Assembly: GCA_013115125.1 (NCBI GenBank) | Contig: JABANN010000149.1 | Coordinates: 1 to 61,447 of the forward strand | DNA length: 61,447 nt | Source: Perkinsus olseni | Lineage: Eukaryota; Perkinsozoa; Perkinsida | Reading direction: 5' to 3' | Shown here: positions 23,846-34,437 of the stretch, in pieces | How positions within the stretch are numbered: position 1 is the first letter of the stretch | Layout of the letters: each line of letters begins with the position of its first letter | Notes under the pieces: generated by a model | The model's database searches: none | What the model was told of the DNA's origin: nothing | What the model saw: the letters and a program-made list of their open reading frames with translations, nothing else | Made by a program: the position numbers and the translations under genes

Positions 23846-25813
23846 ATGCCCTCTTCTAATAAGGACTTCGACGTCATCGTCTTCGGCGCTAGCGGCTATG
23901 CTGGTGCTTTCGTTGCGAAGGAAATGGCCGCCTTATGTGAAAAGAATAATCTAAAGTTTGGCATGGCCGGGAGGAACTCTGAGAGAATTATTAAGGTAAT
24001 GGTCAGCATTCGAATCATCCGTACTTTTCTACGATCGCTGTTGTTCATCAGGAGGTGCAAGCCCGTGGTGGTGCTCCTCGTAAGGATCAGATCGTCGTGG
24101 CGGATGTTTCCAATTCCGAGTCGATCAAAAAGATGGCCCAGCGTGAGTTAACGGAAGTCAGTTTTCTTCCCGAGACGCCACAATGCTCTTGCAGGCACTC
24201 GACTGGTGATGAATTGTGTGGGTCCTTATCGCCATTTTGGCGAGGCTGTTGTCTCCGCGTGCGCTGAGGTTGGCACGGATTACATGGACCTTTGCGGCGA
24301 GCCTGAGTTCATCGAGAAGATGCAACTGAAGTAAGATGGGAGGGCCCGTCAAGACAGCTCTACTCTGCTACACTACAATCAGGTACACGGAGACAGCCAA
24401 GAGCAGCGGTGCCATTGTTATAAACGCTTGTGCTTTCGACTCCGTCCCGGCCGACCTTGGCTTCCAGCTCATGAGGGATAGACTAGCGAGAGACGGAGGG
24501 GTAATGAGGGGCATCTTGGCATTGGTCAGAGCGGAAGATCCTCTCTGTTAGGTTCCGGTATCTATCGAGAGCTTCCTCAGGAATCTTTACGGACCCAAGG
24601 GGTACGTTGGACACTATGCTACGTAATACTAGTCGTCATTCCTAATTTCGTGGCGCGCGAGAAATTGATGATGTGGTTCAGATATGAATGTGCCGTATAC
24701 GGCATGGGTTCCGTTGGGGAGCTGCGTGCTGTGCGGAAGAGCTTGCAAAGCCAAGGTAAGGTCGATTTTCCCGCCCATTGTCACTCGGTGCTGCTGCCGT
24801 GTAGTATCACCACCGCGAGAGTGGTCACTCGAATACTCCCCTTGTTTTTCTACGCACTGCTGCCATCAGGTATGAAGCCGAAGTTGAACCGTGTTGGACC
24901 GGCGCTCAAGCATCATCCGGGATTCTTCCAGGACGATCGCGTCCCTGGCATGCTCTGTATGAACTTCCTTGGAAGTGATCGATCGGTCGTCCAGCGTAGG
25001 TCCAGTCGTCCCACGCGACTCACTAGCTACTCCTTCCTCTACCAGGTACTCAGGATATGCAGACTCTCGCCGACAGCACCTATCAGGGCTTCTATCATAA
25101 CTGTTACCTCGCTGTGAGTTCGGTTATTGATCCAGTCCTGGATCCTCTGTGACTCTGTCTGTTCAAACAGGTCCAAAATACGCTCACTAATAAGCTCGCC
25201 TTCATCATCTTCGGTGGCCTCGTGAATTTCCTCTGCAAATACACTTGGGGCCGCGATTTGCTGCTGAAGTGAGTCACCGGGCCTCCTGTCGCCACGGTGG
25301 TCAGGAGTTCTCCATTCCAGGTACCCCAAGCTGTTCACTTTTGGATACTTCTCGCATGAAGGATCGACTATGGAACAGTTGGAGGAAGCCGGGTAGTGAC
25401 GGGAGCCTCTGCCTGCTGTCTTCACTCATCGTCTTGGTGATAGGTACCGGATAGAGTTCTTCGGGAAGGGGTTCTCTAGTAGGAAGGCTCAGGAGGAGCA
25501 CCCGGACAAGCCAGATGTGGAGATCAAGGCCAGCGTCAGTGGTCCGGATCCGGGCTACATCGCCACCAGCAGAATGTTCTCTCAGCTCGCTTTGGTAAGT
25601 TATAGCCGACGTGGTCTCTGGGGTTCGAACCCGGGAGCTTGCGCTACGCAGGTCGTACTCGTAACTGCGCAGGTATTGTTGACGATGAGAGACACCGTTG
25701 CCGTGAAGGAGGGTGGCGTGTATACTGCCGCGAGAGTGTTCAGAGGAACCCAGGCTGCGAAGAGGCTCACCGAGGACGGCTGTGCTGTATTCAGCGATGA
25801 AATACTGGCCTAA
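23846..25813 (+). CDS. SCCPDH: Saccharopine dehydrogenase-like oxidoreductase, copy 1
   Basis: About twelve exons. Exon 1 (23846-23995) starts MPSSNKDFD and carries a Rossmann motif, VIVFGASGYAGAFVAKEM. Later exons have LVMNCVGPYRHFGEAVVSAC, YMDLCGEPEFIEKMQL, and ACAFDSVPADLGFQLM, the signature blocks of the SCCPDH family (animal 'NCVGPYRFYGEPVV', 'GFDSIPADLG'). A hydrophobic helix, FIIFGGLVNFLCKY, precedes the C-terminal VSGPDPGYIATSRMFSQLAL exon. The gene ends at TAA 25813. SCCPDH proteins are NAD(P)-binding, lipid-droplet or membrane-associated oxidoreductases of uncertain substrate, and lysine-pathway activity should not be assumed. The ATG at 23846 is chosen by alignment with copies 2 and 3; an in-frame upstream ATG exists at 23792. 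Confidence 0.88.
25595..25672 (+). repeat. 78-nt SCCPDH-1 intron with tRNA T-arm-like core
   Basis: Between the SQLAL exon and the VLLTMRD exon. It contains CTGGGGTTCGAACCCGG, a self-complementary T-arm-like hairpin with the canonical GGTTCGAACC core, in gene sense, 55 nt before the CAG acceptor. Confidence 0.55.
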
Positions 25814-25981
25814 TGTCTGTCGTGACATGAGATGGGATTTTCCCGGAGCACCATCCGAGTCAGCCAATATTGAATGTTTTTATTCACCCTTTTCTACTAG
25901 ATGCTATTACAGGCCAGTTTAATCGCAATTGAGCCTCGAGTTCGGGCACTTCGGAACTCTCTGGTAGTATTGATTTGTTGA

Positions 25982-28206
25982 ATGACATCGCCATCATCAC
26001 CCGAGAGAACCGAGGCCGTCCAATCGGCTGTCCGTGATCGTCGTCATCGTGGAGTCGGTGATCGAGATTTCGATGTGGTTGTTTTTGGCTGCACAGGGTT
26101 TGTGGGCAAGCTAGTGCTCGAGAAGATGTACCGATATGCCAAACCTGCTGGCTTGAGGGTTGCTGCTGCGGGTAGAGACGAGGACAAGGTCAAACAGGTA
26201 AAATCTCATCCTTGACAGCGAGTGGTCGTGGGTTCGATTCCTCGTCGAAGCATTATATCTTCTCTGCCCATTTCCAGGTTTTGGAGCTCCTCGATCTGGA
26301 GAGTAAAGTCGGTTATATCATTGCTGGGATCTACGATATGGATTCGGTCACAGCTATGGTTAAGAGTAAGCATTGGTCACGGACCAGTGAGCCAAGGGTC
26401 ATCTCGCCTCTATTCAGATACCCGCCTTGTTCTCAATTGTGTGGGTCCTTATGCTCTTTACGGCGAGCCAGTTGTAGCGGCCTGCGCTGAGCAGGGCACG
26501 GACTACATGGACCTGTCAGGAGAGGTCCACTTCATCGAAAAGATGCAGCTGAAGTAGTGATACTGAGTGGGGCGATGCGATTCTTCAAGTTGGGATTATT
26601 TGCGTGGAACGCTGGCATTTTCCGGTCGTTGACTCAACGACGTTGAGCTCTGGCACGCGCGTTGGTCGAGGTTGGAGGTTGTTTTTTGCGCAGGTATACT
26701 GAGAAAGCCAGGAAATCGGGTGCGATGATAATGTCTGCCTGTGCTTGGGACTCCGTTCCGGAAGATCTCGGCTTTCAGCTTGTGAGAGACAAAATGGTTA
26801 AACAGGGAATGGTAAGGAACCCTGATTCCCTCGCTGCTTCATGATTCACCCGTATTAGATACCCTATTCTATCGATGGCTTTGTGGACGTCCTCCCGGGT
26901 CCCTTTGGATATCGGGCCAACTTCGGAACGTAGCAATCAGCGTGTGGTCGATGCTCACTATTTGAGCTGGATTATGTTGTGAGTAGATACGAGAGTGCAG
27001 TGCTGGCTATGTCCTCCTTCAAGCAGTTCATCAAAATCAGGAAGGCACTGCGATCCAAGGGTAAGCCTACTGAGGTTCCAATAGGTTCTTTAGGCTGTTA
27101 AGGATTTCGGTCAACTCCATAGTCGGATCCGACCGCCATCTAGCTATGGTGCTGAACACCGCAGTTCGTCGGTGTGCAATTTTCCAAGACTAAATTTAAT
27201 TCTCCGTGACCCTAACGGTTTCTTCCGTCGATTATTCCTCTCCAGGCCTGGCACCTAAGCTCAATAGGCGTGGTCCTTCGCCTGTGGTACCCCGCAAGTA
27301 CCTGCCCGTCCTCTTCGATTCTAGAGTATCCGGCGTCTACATACCATTCCTTGGCACAGATCCTCATGTCATCAAACGTGAGCGCCTCCCGCCCTAGTTG
27401 CCCTCACCTATCGTCGATCGTCTTCAGGCTCACAACAGATGCTGAGTCTCTCGGATCCGGAATACATCGGTGTTCGATCCGCTTGCTACTTCAAGGTAAG
27501 CTACCCGCTCCCGCAGATAACCGAATGTGAGCCCTGTGTTTAGTTACCCAATGGTATTCTGCCCAAACTGGGCTACCTTTTCTACGGACTTCTGGTATTC
27601 CTATTCTCACTTTTCGAGGTCGGACGCAAGCTGCTTCTCAAGTAGGTCTGCTAGACCGCCAGCTTCGCTTTCGTCACTCTTCACCGTCAGTTTTCCTGAG
27701 TCCTTCACTCACGGCATGTTCAGCCACCGCGGCCCAAGCAAGGATCAGATGGATACCACTGAGTACTGCGATACTGCATCTCCTAACCCTTTGTCCCTGA
27801 GGACTACGGATCTCCTTCCTCTCTCATCTCCGTGTGTTCAGGTATAAAATCGATTTGTTCGGCCGGGGCTATTCTGACGAGAAGGCCCTGGAAGCCAACC
27901 CTAATAAGCCAGACGCGGAGGTCAGGGCCACTGTCACTGGTCCTGATCCGGGCTACAACGCTACCAGTGGAATCTTTACTACTCTCGCAATGGTGAGCTT
28001 CTATTAGAGATGGCTGTTGCCTTCCGCTTCAGAGCATTTGAGTCAACGAAACGGATGCCTGTCAGGTTCTTTTGACGGAGAGAGAGTCTCTGGGGACGAA
28101 GAAGGGTGGCGTGTATACTCCTGCGGCGGTGTTCAGAGGCAGCACCGCGGCCAAACGCCTCACAGAGGAAGGCTACGCTGCTTTCAGTGCAAATTTGCTT
28201 GAGTGA
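25982..28206 (+). CDS. SCCPDH: Saccharopine dehydrogenase-like oxidoreductase, copy 2
   Basis: Same family and exon plan as the preceding copy. Exon 1 (25982-26197) has a longer charged N-terminus and the Rossmann block VVVFGCTGFVGKLVLEKM. Further blocks are VLNCVGPYALYGEPVVAAC, YMDLSGEVHFIEKMQL and ACAWDSVPEDLGFQLV. A membrane-like helix, LGYLFYGLLVFLFSLFEVG, and the final VTGPDPGYNATSGIFTTLAM exon follow, with stop TGA 28204-28206. It starts only about 170 bp after copy 1 ends, so it is a head-to-tail tandem duplicate. Introns are positionally conserved with the neighbours but unrelated in sequence, showing that the duplication is old relative to intron turnover. All exons checked stay open. 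Confidence 0.88.
26198..26277 (+). repeat. 80-nt SCCPDH-2 intron 1 with tRNA-like 3' half
   Basis: It starts gtaaaa directly after the DKVKQ codons and ends tttccag before VLELLDLE. The core is GTGGGTTCGATTCCTCG (B box GGTTCGATTCC exact to consensus), then TCGAAGCA, then an A/T and pyrimidine tract. The equivalent introns of copies 1 and 3 lack it, so it was inserted or replaced after duplication, or lost in the others. Confidence 0.6.
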
Positions 28207-28661
28207 TTTGTCATCTCTTCTCCGCCGGGCTCTATCTAAGTTGTTTAGAGGCCCCAATTGTGAGTTTCTGGTCTGGGAGTGTTGGGTTGTCAGTGTCGCC
28301 CGGTGGGGTTGTACGGCGCAGCGGCGGGATGATGGCGCTGGTATTGCCCAGAATTAGCACGGGGTCGTCAGGCCATCGCGGGCTGGCTTGGACGTCAGCG
28401 TGCCGTTTGACTAGTCGCTGTTCCTCTCCCCCTGGGTGACCTGTTGGCAGCAGGTAGGTCTCCCTTCTTGGCCGAAGCTCTCTTCCTCGGTGAACTCCTC
28501 TACAAGTGCTATGAGTTTCGTGCTATTACCACCCTAGAATGCTGCGGGTGTAGCCGTATGATTCCGAGTAGATCTCAGGGATCTGTTAGGAGCCCGGAGC
28601 CAGCGGCAGTATAGGGACAGGTGTTGTGAGAGAGAACACAGTCGTGGTGAGCCATGTCAGG

Positions 28662-28712
28662 ATTGCCTAGCGTCTACCATCGTGGACTCCCTAGTAGTAA
28701 ACGCTAGGCAAT
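28662..28712. repeat. Inverted repeat upstream of SCCPDH copy 3
   Basis: ATTGCCTAGCGT and its exact reverse complement ACGCTAGGCAAT flank a 27-nt spacer. It ends about 60 bp before the ATG at 28771. It could be a hairpin in the 5' leader or an operator-like site, and was not seen at copies 1 and 2. Confidence 0.55.
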
Positions 28713-28770
28713 TCTGCGGTGATTCAACAGCGTCTCGTTGATCCAGATTCGTCTTTTACCGTAGTTGTAA

Positions 28771-31138
28771 ATGGCTGATAGTAATTCGTCTGAACGTTCA
28801 AGTAAGAGCAGAGCATTCGACGTTGTGATCTTCGGCTGCACGGGTTTGGTCGGCCGACTGACCCTCCAGGCCATGGTCAAGTTGGCGGCCCCTGCGGGTC
28901 TTAAAGTTGCTGCTGCTGGCAGGAACGAGGAAAGAATGAAGCAAGTAAGGAGCCCGAACTCACTCTCCGGTGACTGCTGAACGCCTGAGGATAGTCATCA
29001 CGCGACCATTGTTGCTGTTGCTGTCAGATCATCTCTGACACACTGGATGAGGAGACATCATCATCTGTGGGTTATATAGTAGCAGACGCGTACGACTACC
29101 ATTCCATCCAGGATATGGCAAAGAGTAATGAGAACACTATCGCTCTCCTCAAGAGGGGGTATTTTGTGAAAGTTGTGAATGTTCAGGTACCAGATTGGTG
29201 CTCAATTGCGCCGGGCCCTTCACCATCCACGGAGAGGTCGTCGTTAGAGCATGTGTAGAAGCTGGCACTGACTACATGGACACGACGGGGGAGATCAACT
29301 TCGCCGAGGCCATGCAGTTGAAGTAGTAGTGTCTGGCAGGGCGCTGCTATTGGTAGATAGTCACTACTCTTCTCGTCAGGTATTCAGCTGCGGCTAAAGC
29401 ATCGGGGGCAATCATCATATCCTCGTGTGCATTCGATGCTGTTCCAGGGGACCTGGGCGTTCAGATTATCCACGATTTGTTGAGCAAGAACGAAAGGGTA
29501 ATAAGTGCTCAACTTCCTCACTCGATGCTCGTGCATTCACGATCTGCTCACGGTGTATAATTCGCCGACCCTTCATTGCCCACGCGCTCATACGCTGTCA
29601 TGTTCGTTGCTTCTGTTTGTCAACGACCATTGTCAACCATTAGTCTTCCACGTTACCAGTTATTGCCAGAAGGGACTTGGGTATTCCCGGCCGGTATACC
29701 CGGTACTCCCGCGGGTAAAGCGAATAATACCATTGCCGCCATCCACTTCGGGTCATGATGCTGGCGTCTTTGTGACTCCTCCGTCGGATTTTGTGGGAAT
29801 CACTGTAGCTTCACTCTCATACGTTTGAGCGGATATGACGCCCTGCACAATTACTCTCACCTCTAGAATAGAAGCTAATAACGATATCAGGTCCCGTACT
29901 CTGTGGAAGCCTTCTTGGAGATAGTTGAGGGACCCAGCGGCTACACTGGTGGCTTTGGCACGTAGGCAGGGGGACTGTCGGTATGATAGGCTTCGACTCC
30001 CCATCGAGGAGCGTTCTGCTGATGCTTCTCATCACGGTCAGATTCCAAAGCTTACTTCTGGCTATCAGCAACATGTCGGTCTTGAAGAAGATCCGCCAGG
30101 AGTTGAGATCGTCAGGTGGGTCCTCATCGGTCGGAGCGTTGGAGGCTCCCTTCTGGGCTACAAATCAGGAAGCGATCACTCATCTTTAGGCCAGCGGCCG
30201 GAGCTGAAGCTCCGAGGCCCCAAGTTCGCCCCACACCGACTGCCCTTCATCGATTCGAGAGCCCCGAGGGGTATATATGTCCCATTCGTCGGCCCTACTC
30301 CCTCCGTGGTTCTCCGTGAGTGGCTTTGTTGTAGAACGCAGTCTCCCCCAACTGACGACTCCTGACAGGTTCACAGCAGTTGCTGACAAGAGATAACACA
30401 GCATATACTGCGGTGAATGATGTCACCTACATGAAGGTGGAGAAGGAGTGGGCCTACTAGCCTGTCCGTGCAGCCATGCGTCCTCAGATGCCGCCCGGAA
30501 TATTAACCAAGATGGGTTACGCATTTTTTGGTATGATTTGCCTACTCTTATCAACTTTCGAAGTCGGCAGAAAACTTCTCCTGAAGTAGTGAGTGGAATG
30601 CCCTATGCTGATTCTAGTGAGCTCAATTCCAGGTTCCCCGAAGCGTTCACCGGTGGTAAGATATCGCGGAAGGGACCCACACAGGAGCAGATGAACACGA
30701 CTTTGTAGGGACCGCCGCTATTCAACATTCAAAGCGGACTGTCATTTTTACGTGCAGTTACAAGATATCTTTCATTGGGTCTGGTTATGCCAACGAGAAG
30801 GCTCTGGAGTCCCATCCTAGTCGCCGTGATGTGACGATCAGGGGCAGCGTGACCGGACCTGATCCTGGATACAATGCTACCAGTGGCATCCTCGCGACTT
30901 TGGGATATGTAAGATGCCGCCCCTCATACCACTTGGCTCCACTTTCCGCTTTCACGCAATTACTTGCCTGGTAGTGCATGGCTTGTGCTTTTATCAGGTG
31001 CTGCTAACGGAGCGAGACAAGGTGTCTGCTAAGAGCGGCGGAGTGTACACGCCTGCGACAGTGTTCAGAGGAACGAGTGCTGCCCAGAAGTTGACGGAGG
31101 GGAAGTTCGCGGTTTACAGCGATAATATGTTAAATTGA
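28771..31138 (+). CDS. SCCPDH: Saccharopine dehydrogenase-like oxidoreductase, copy 3
   Basis: Exon 1 (28771-28944) encodes VVIFGCTGLVGRLTLQAM, with downstream blocks VLNCAGPFTIHGEVVVRAC, YMDTTGEINFAEAMQL, and SCAFDAVPGDLGVQII. The membrane-like helix is GYAFFGMICLLLSTFEVG and the last exons read VTGPDPGYNATSGILATL and VLLTERDKVSAKSGGVYTPA, ending TGA 31136-31138. Residues of the family's GE-PxF block are altered (GEINF), so substrate preference may differ from copy 1. The intron near 29500-29890 is much longer (about 390 nt) than the others. The short intron near 30440 (about 37 nt) is at the low end and deserves transcript support. Confidence 0.85.
29962..30041 (+). repeat. 80-nt SCCPDH-3 intron with degenerate T-arm-like core
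   Basis: The intron runs gtaggc...ggtcag. It contains GGCTTCGACTCCCC, one mismatch from the B-box pattern GGTTCGANTCC, in gene sense. Its length is the same as the tRNA-like intron of copy 2. This is the weakest member of the set. Confidence 0.35.
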
Positions 31139-31926
31139 GCGAGCCACTTACTAAGGTGTTCCTTGATTATTTAATTTTTCGACTCTCAATTTGGTTTTGT
31201 TCGAGTCGAAGAGATCGATTGCCGGCGATGCTGACTACTGATAAGCATTGGACGGCCACGGGCCCTCCCGTTTAATATGCATAGTAAAACGCATTCCTTC
31301 CAGCTCGTAAGGTGAACATAGTAGGCGGCAGAGATATCAGAGGTCTCGTCCGGCTGTTCAAACTCGAGGGCAAGTCCTCCTCGTTGGTATAACAGCGCGC
31401 GAAGAGACCGACCCGAATAAGTTCGGCCCTCACTCGGAGGCTGTTCATGGGACCAAGGCGCAGCGTTAAGTTGCGGCCCAGCGTCCGAGACTCTACTGCG
31501 CGCAATTGGCAACTTTCAGAAGCATACTGATCCCGATCGTGAGTCCGGACAATACATGATGTTGCGGAAATGGTTCAAGCGCAATTTGTAGCAACCTATT
31601 TATTCTCACACGCCATAGAGGATACCCAGCGCTTGTGATGGGCGGCTTGTTCTGCAGGGCTCCTCTGGTAGAGCCCTACTACTTGTCACTGGTGGTATTC
31701 GCTTGCTGCGGAGTTGGCAGGCGTCAGCGTTGCGCAATCGAGCAAGTTGCCACACAGACTGGCAGTCCGCTTAGTGTTGGTGGTTGGAGCGCTGTACCGC
31801 CATTGTATCCTATCCAGAGTGTTACTGTGTTGCATCCCAAACTTGATACTCAGGCCGGGCCCGCGACGATTCGAGGCAAATGCATCAATCTACCTCCCAC
31901 CATGTTGGCTGCTACATTTAGTCGTA
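31139..31926. other. Stretch after SCCPDH copy 3, no gene recognised
   Basis: A 130-codon plus frame (31635-32027) runs through the tRNA-Leu gene and is therefore unlikely to be real. No domain is seen. Confidence 0.4.
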
Positions 31927-32007
31927 GAGTGTTTGCCCGAGTGGTTAAGAGGGTGGTCTTAAGATCCACTGGACACGGTCCGCGTGGGTTCGAACCCCAC
32001 AGCGCTC
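31927..32007 (+). tRNA. tRNA-Leu(TAA)
   Basis: An 81-nt class II tRNA. The acceptor GAGTGTT pairs with AGCGCTC over 7 bp with G-U wobbles. The D-arm holds the A box TGCCCGAGTGG. Anticodon loop CTTAAGA gives anticodon TAA with 4 of 5 stem pairs, followed by a long variable arm and a perfect T-arm GTGGG-TTCGAAC-CCCAC. It appears functional, with a single U-U mismatch at the top of the anticodon stem. Confidence 0.85.
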
Positions 32008-32090
32008 AATCTACGTCCCTCCTGTAACTTGTCGGTGTGGAATCGCGGGGGCGGAGGCCAACGTCAGGCTGATCCCCTCTGAGTTGGCCA

Positions 32091-32119
32091 CAACGTGGGC
32101 GAGCTGCTCGCCCACGTTG
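32091..32119. repeat. Perfect hairpin, 13-bp GC-rich stem and 3-nt loop
   Basis: CAACGTGGGCGAG, then CTG, then the exact reverse complement CTCGCCCACGTTG. It is followed within 130 bp by a second inverted repeat and a tandem array. No T-run follows, so a bacterial-type terminator is not implied. Confidence 0.7.
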
Positions 32120-32160
32120 AAAGTTTGTGGTAGAGGTGACTATACCACTCAGAAGTCTAT

Positions 32161-32220
32161 TTGGCGGATAAGGGATTGGATTCCCTACTGAGGACTGCCG
32201 CTGAATTGCTTATCCGCCAA
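32161..32220. repeat. 60-bp unit bounded by 12-bp inverted repeats (TTGGCGGATAAG)
   Basis: TTGGCGGATAAG at 32161-32172 is repeated inverted at 32209-32220. The same core (TATCCGCCAA) recurs at the start of each unit of the adjacent tandem array, so the array and this small element share an origin. It could be a minimal MITE-like element, with no coding content. Confidence 0.5.
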
Positions 32221-32239
32221 TTGCATCCCCTCATCTCGA

Positions 32240-32527
32240 CCCTATCCGCCAATTTGCTGATGTCTCACCAACTCGCTAATGTGATGATATCATCCTCGAC
32301 CCCCATATAGGCAACGGCAACGGCAACCCTATCCGCCAATTTGCTGATGTCTCACCAACTCGCTAATGTGATGATATCATCCTCGACCCCCATATAGGCA
32401 CNNNNNNNNNNNNNNNNNNNNNNNNNNNNNNNNNNNNNNNNNNNNNNNNNNNNNNNNNNNNNNNNNNNNNNNNNNNNNNNNNNNNNNNNNNNNNNCGCCA
32501 ACGGCAACGGCAACCCTATCCGCCAAA
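32240..32527. repeat. 87-bp tandem satellite interrupted by an assembly gap
   Basis: Two nearly identical units beginning CCCTATCCGCCAATTTGC have a period of 87 bp, each ending in a small GGCAAC microsatellite. Ns fill 32402-32495. After the gap another partial unit resumes (GGCAACGGCAACCCTATCCG). The array is probably longer in the genome than in the assembly. Confidence 0.75.
32402..32495. other. Assembly gap (94 N)
   Basis: A run of N inside the tandem array. Its true size is unknown, and it separates the SCCPDH array from the relic last exon. Confidence 0.99.
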
Positions 32528-32546
32528 TAGGCTTCTGAATGGTATG

Positions 32547-32660
32547 GTCTGGTCGCCTCCCGTAGCAGCGTTCAGAGGACCGACAACTATTCAGAAGTTA
32601 ATGGACGTAGAGTTCACGCTGTGCAGCCAAGCTGCGGATCTTATCAGGATCTCCCGATAA
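32547..32660 (+). pseudogene. Relic of a fourth SCCPDH copy (last exon only)
   Basis: The frame VWSPPVAAFRGPTTIQKLMD, then VEFTLCSQAADL, ends at TAA 32658-32660. It aligns with the last exon of copy 3 (VYTPATVFRGTSAAQKLTEG, then KFAVYSDNML) but is diverged and lacks the preceding VLLTERD part. Either this is the tail of a copy lost in the gap and satellite, or a stranded fragment. No other SCCPDH exon is visible upstream within about 500 bp. Confidence 0.65.
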
Positions 32661-32863
32661 ACCAATTATTCTATTCTCATTCGGCCTCCCCGTAAATGGA
32701 GATTGATAAAACAAGAGTCAGTGTATCAGTAGGATGATATTCATCAATGAACAATAGTAATCACTGTACTATACAGCCATCGAACGGCAGGCAACCAACC
32801 TGACGGCGACTGGACGGATGCTCCTTCATTGCGCTAGACAACAACTCCATGACCTGGAAGACA

Positions 32864-33893
32864 TTAATACCGCAGGATCGCTTCGTCGTGAGCGGAGTAA
32901 AGCCACTGTGCGATTCTCACCTCGGCATCCGCTCCTCTACGCTGAGCCCAAGCAATGGGTAAGCGCTGGAGGTCGTCCAATTTGAAGACATTGCATCCAG
33001 CATCAAGCAGGACTCCTACGCCAGCAGCGCTTGGGCAGAGATGGAGCGCATTGCGACTGAAGCAACAAAAGTCAGGACCACGAGCTTGCGTTCTGAACAC
33101 TCTTTCCTTCCGCTCGCTCATCGCGTAATGGAAGGCTAGAGCTCATACAACGAGGATAACGCTTCCAAGAAATGATAGCGACTCACCGAGGTCACGTCAC
33201 ACACGCAGAGCATTCCATCGACGGCCCGAATATCCCTGCCCTGCCCGACTGTATCTTTTTTTCACCTGCAGTTGTCCACGTCTTCAACGAGAGGACTGCC
33301 CTTTGGCCCGCCACCCTCCCGCAACAGCTTCTTTTCGAGTAGAAGGATGAGCCGAATTGTCCGAACTCGCGAGTACTTGCTGGCCACAAGTAGAGGGGTA
33401 TCCTCGGAAGTATTCCGAGAACGCAGAGCCTGTAAACGAAACCCGGAGCAGTCCTCTCCTCGCGAATACGCGCAACCTGATCGACACTGTGGTCTAGGAA
33501 CCATCCTACTTGTGGGTTATGCAAGCAAGTGATGAAAAGGGTGTCGAGCACGCCAACACGATCAGGTGCCGCTACAAAATCGCATATATCGCAGACTGGA
33601 GACTCGTCCTCCCTCAGAGGCCACATCAGGAGTGCATTGCGGCAAAAGATCTGAGAATGGATATTTGGAAGAGCCAACGAGCCTTGTCAACGTCAATTCG
33701 AGCCTACCGTAGCTGTTGCGTGGGGGCCTATGGGGAGGAGATCGTGTAGCTGCTCACAGGTTGCAAATAATCCCCTAGTTAACTCCGTGGGACCCAAAAA
33801 AGACGCTATCGAAAATCGTACGCCACTATTGGCCGAGAGAAGGTCAACGACATGGTGCTTCGACGAAGAGCCGATGTTCAGGGAATCAGGCAT
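32864..33893 (-). CDS. Ankyrin-repeat protein with F-box-like N-terminus
   Basis: The N-terminal exon, VRFSIASFLGPTELTRGLFA, then TCEQLHDLLP (about 33810), resembles an F-box helix pair. Middle exons encode NTSEDTPLLVASKYSRVRTI (about 33400) and the last exon NALHLCPSAAGVGVLLDAGC, then NVFKLDDLQRLPIAWAQRRG (33060-32930), both with the ankyrin pattern of TPL-x-A and LLDxGxxx. Stop at 32864. If the F-box reading holds, the protein would be a substrate adaptor of an SCF ligase. Introns are short and not fully resolved. The F-box call is weaker than the ankyrin call. Confidence 0.5.
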
Positions 33894-34437
33894 CCGAAAA
33901 ATAGGCCATGAAAAAATGGGAAACTAACAACGGGAGGCGACCCTAGAAGGGCGACTATAGCCGGTGGATAATTTAATCTCATTGCAAAACAGCAACAGAA
34001 AGTAGTACGAAAGACAAGCGAGGGAGTCGAAGATCCAGAAATACACTCTAACCCAAAGGGTGCACTAGCCGCTCCCGTTTGGAAATTAATAATTTGAAAT
34101 TATGGAGCCTCTCAGTTAGCTACAGAACACTGACCAGCTCGGGGTGAACCCAGCCAATGCCTCGAAGAGAACGGGATACCTGCCTTCATTCAACAACATC
34201 CAGTTAACAACCCAGATTACTGCCGGTGAAAGAGGGCACCCGCCCTTAGTAGGAGATGCCCATCATAGTGGCATTCACTATCCGCGAGAGAGGCGAGCGG
34301 CTGTTGACCGCCGTGAACAGCTGACCTTCCGTGAACAGGCGACCGACAGGTTACCTTGAAGTGGCAGCACCTCAAATTTGACGAGGATCGTGAAATCGAG
34401 TGTTCCATATAAGCAGGATTGTGAATGACCCACCAAA

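Noticed and set aside
31635-32027. 130-codon plus-strand frame
   Set aside because: It runs through the whole tRNA-Leu gene and shows no domain, so it is most likely a chance frame.
32240-32527. CRISPR-like array
   Set aside because: The units are contiguous 87-bp tandem copies with no distinct spacers, in a eukaryotic setting.
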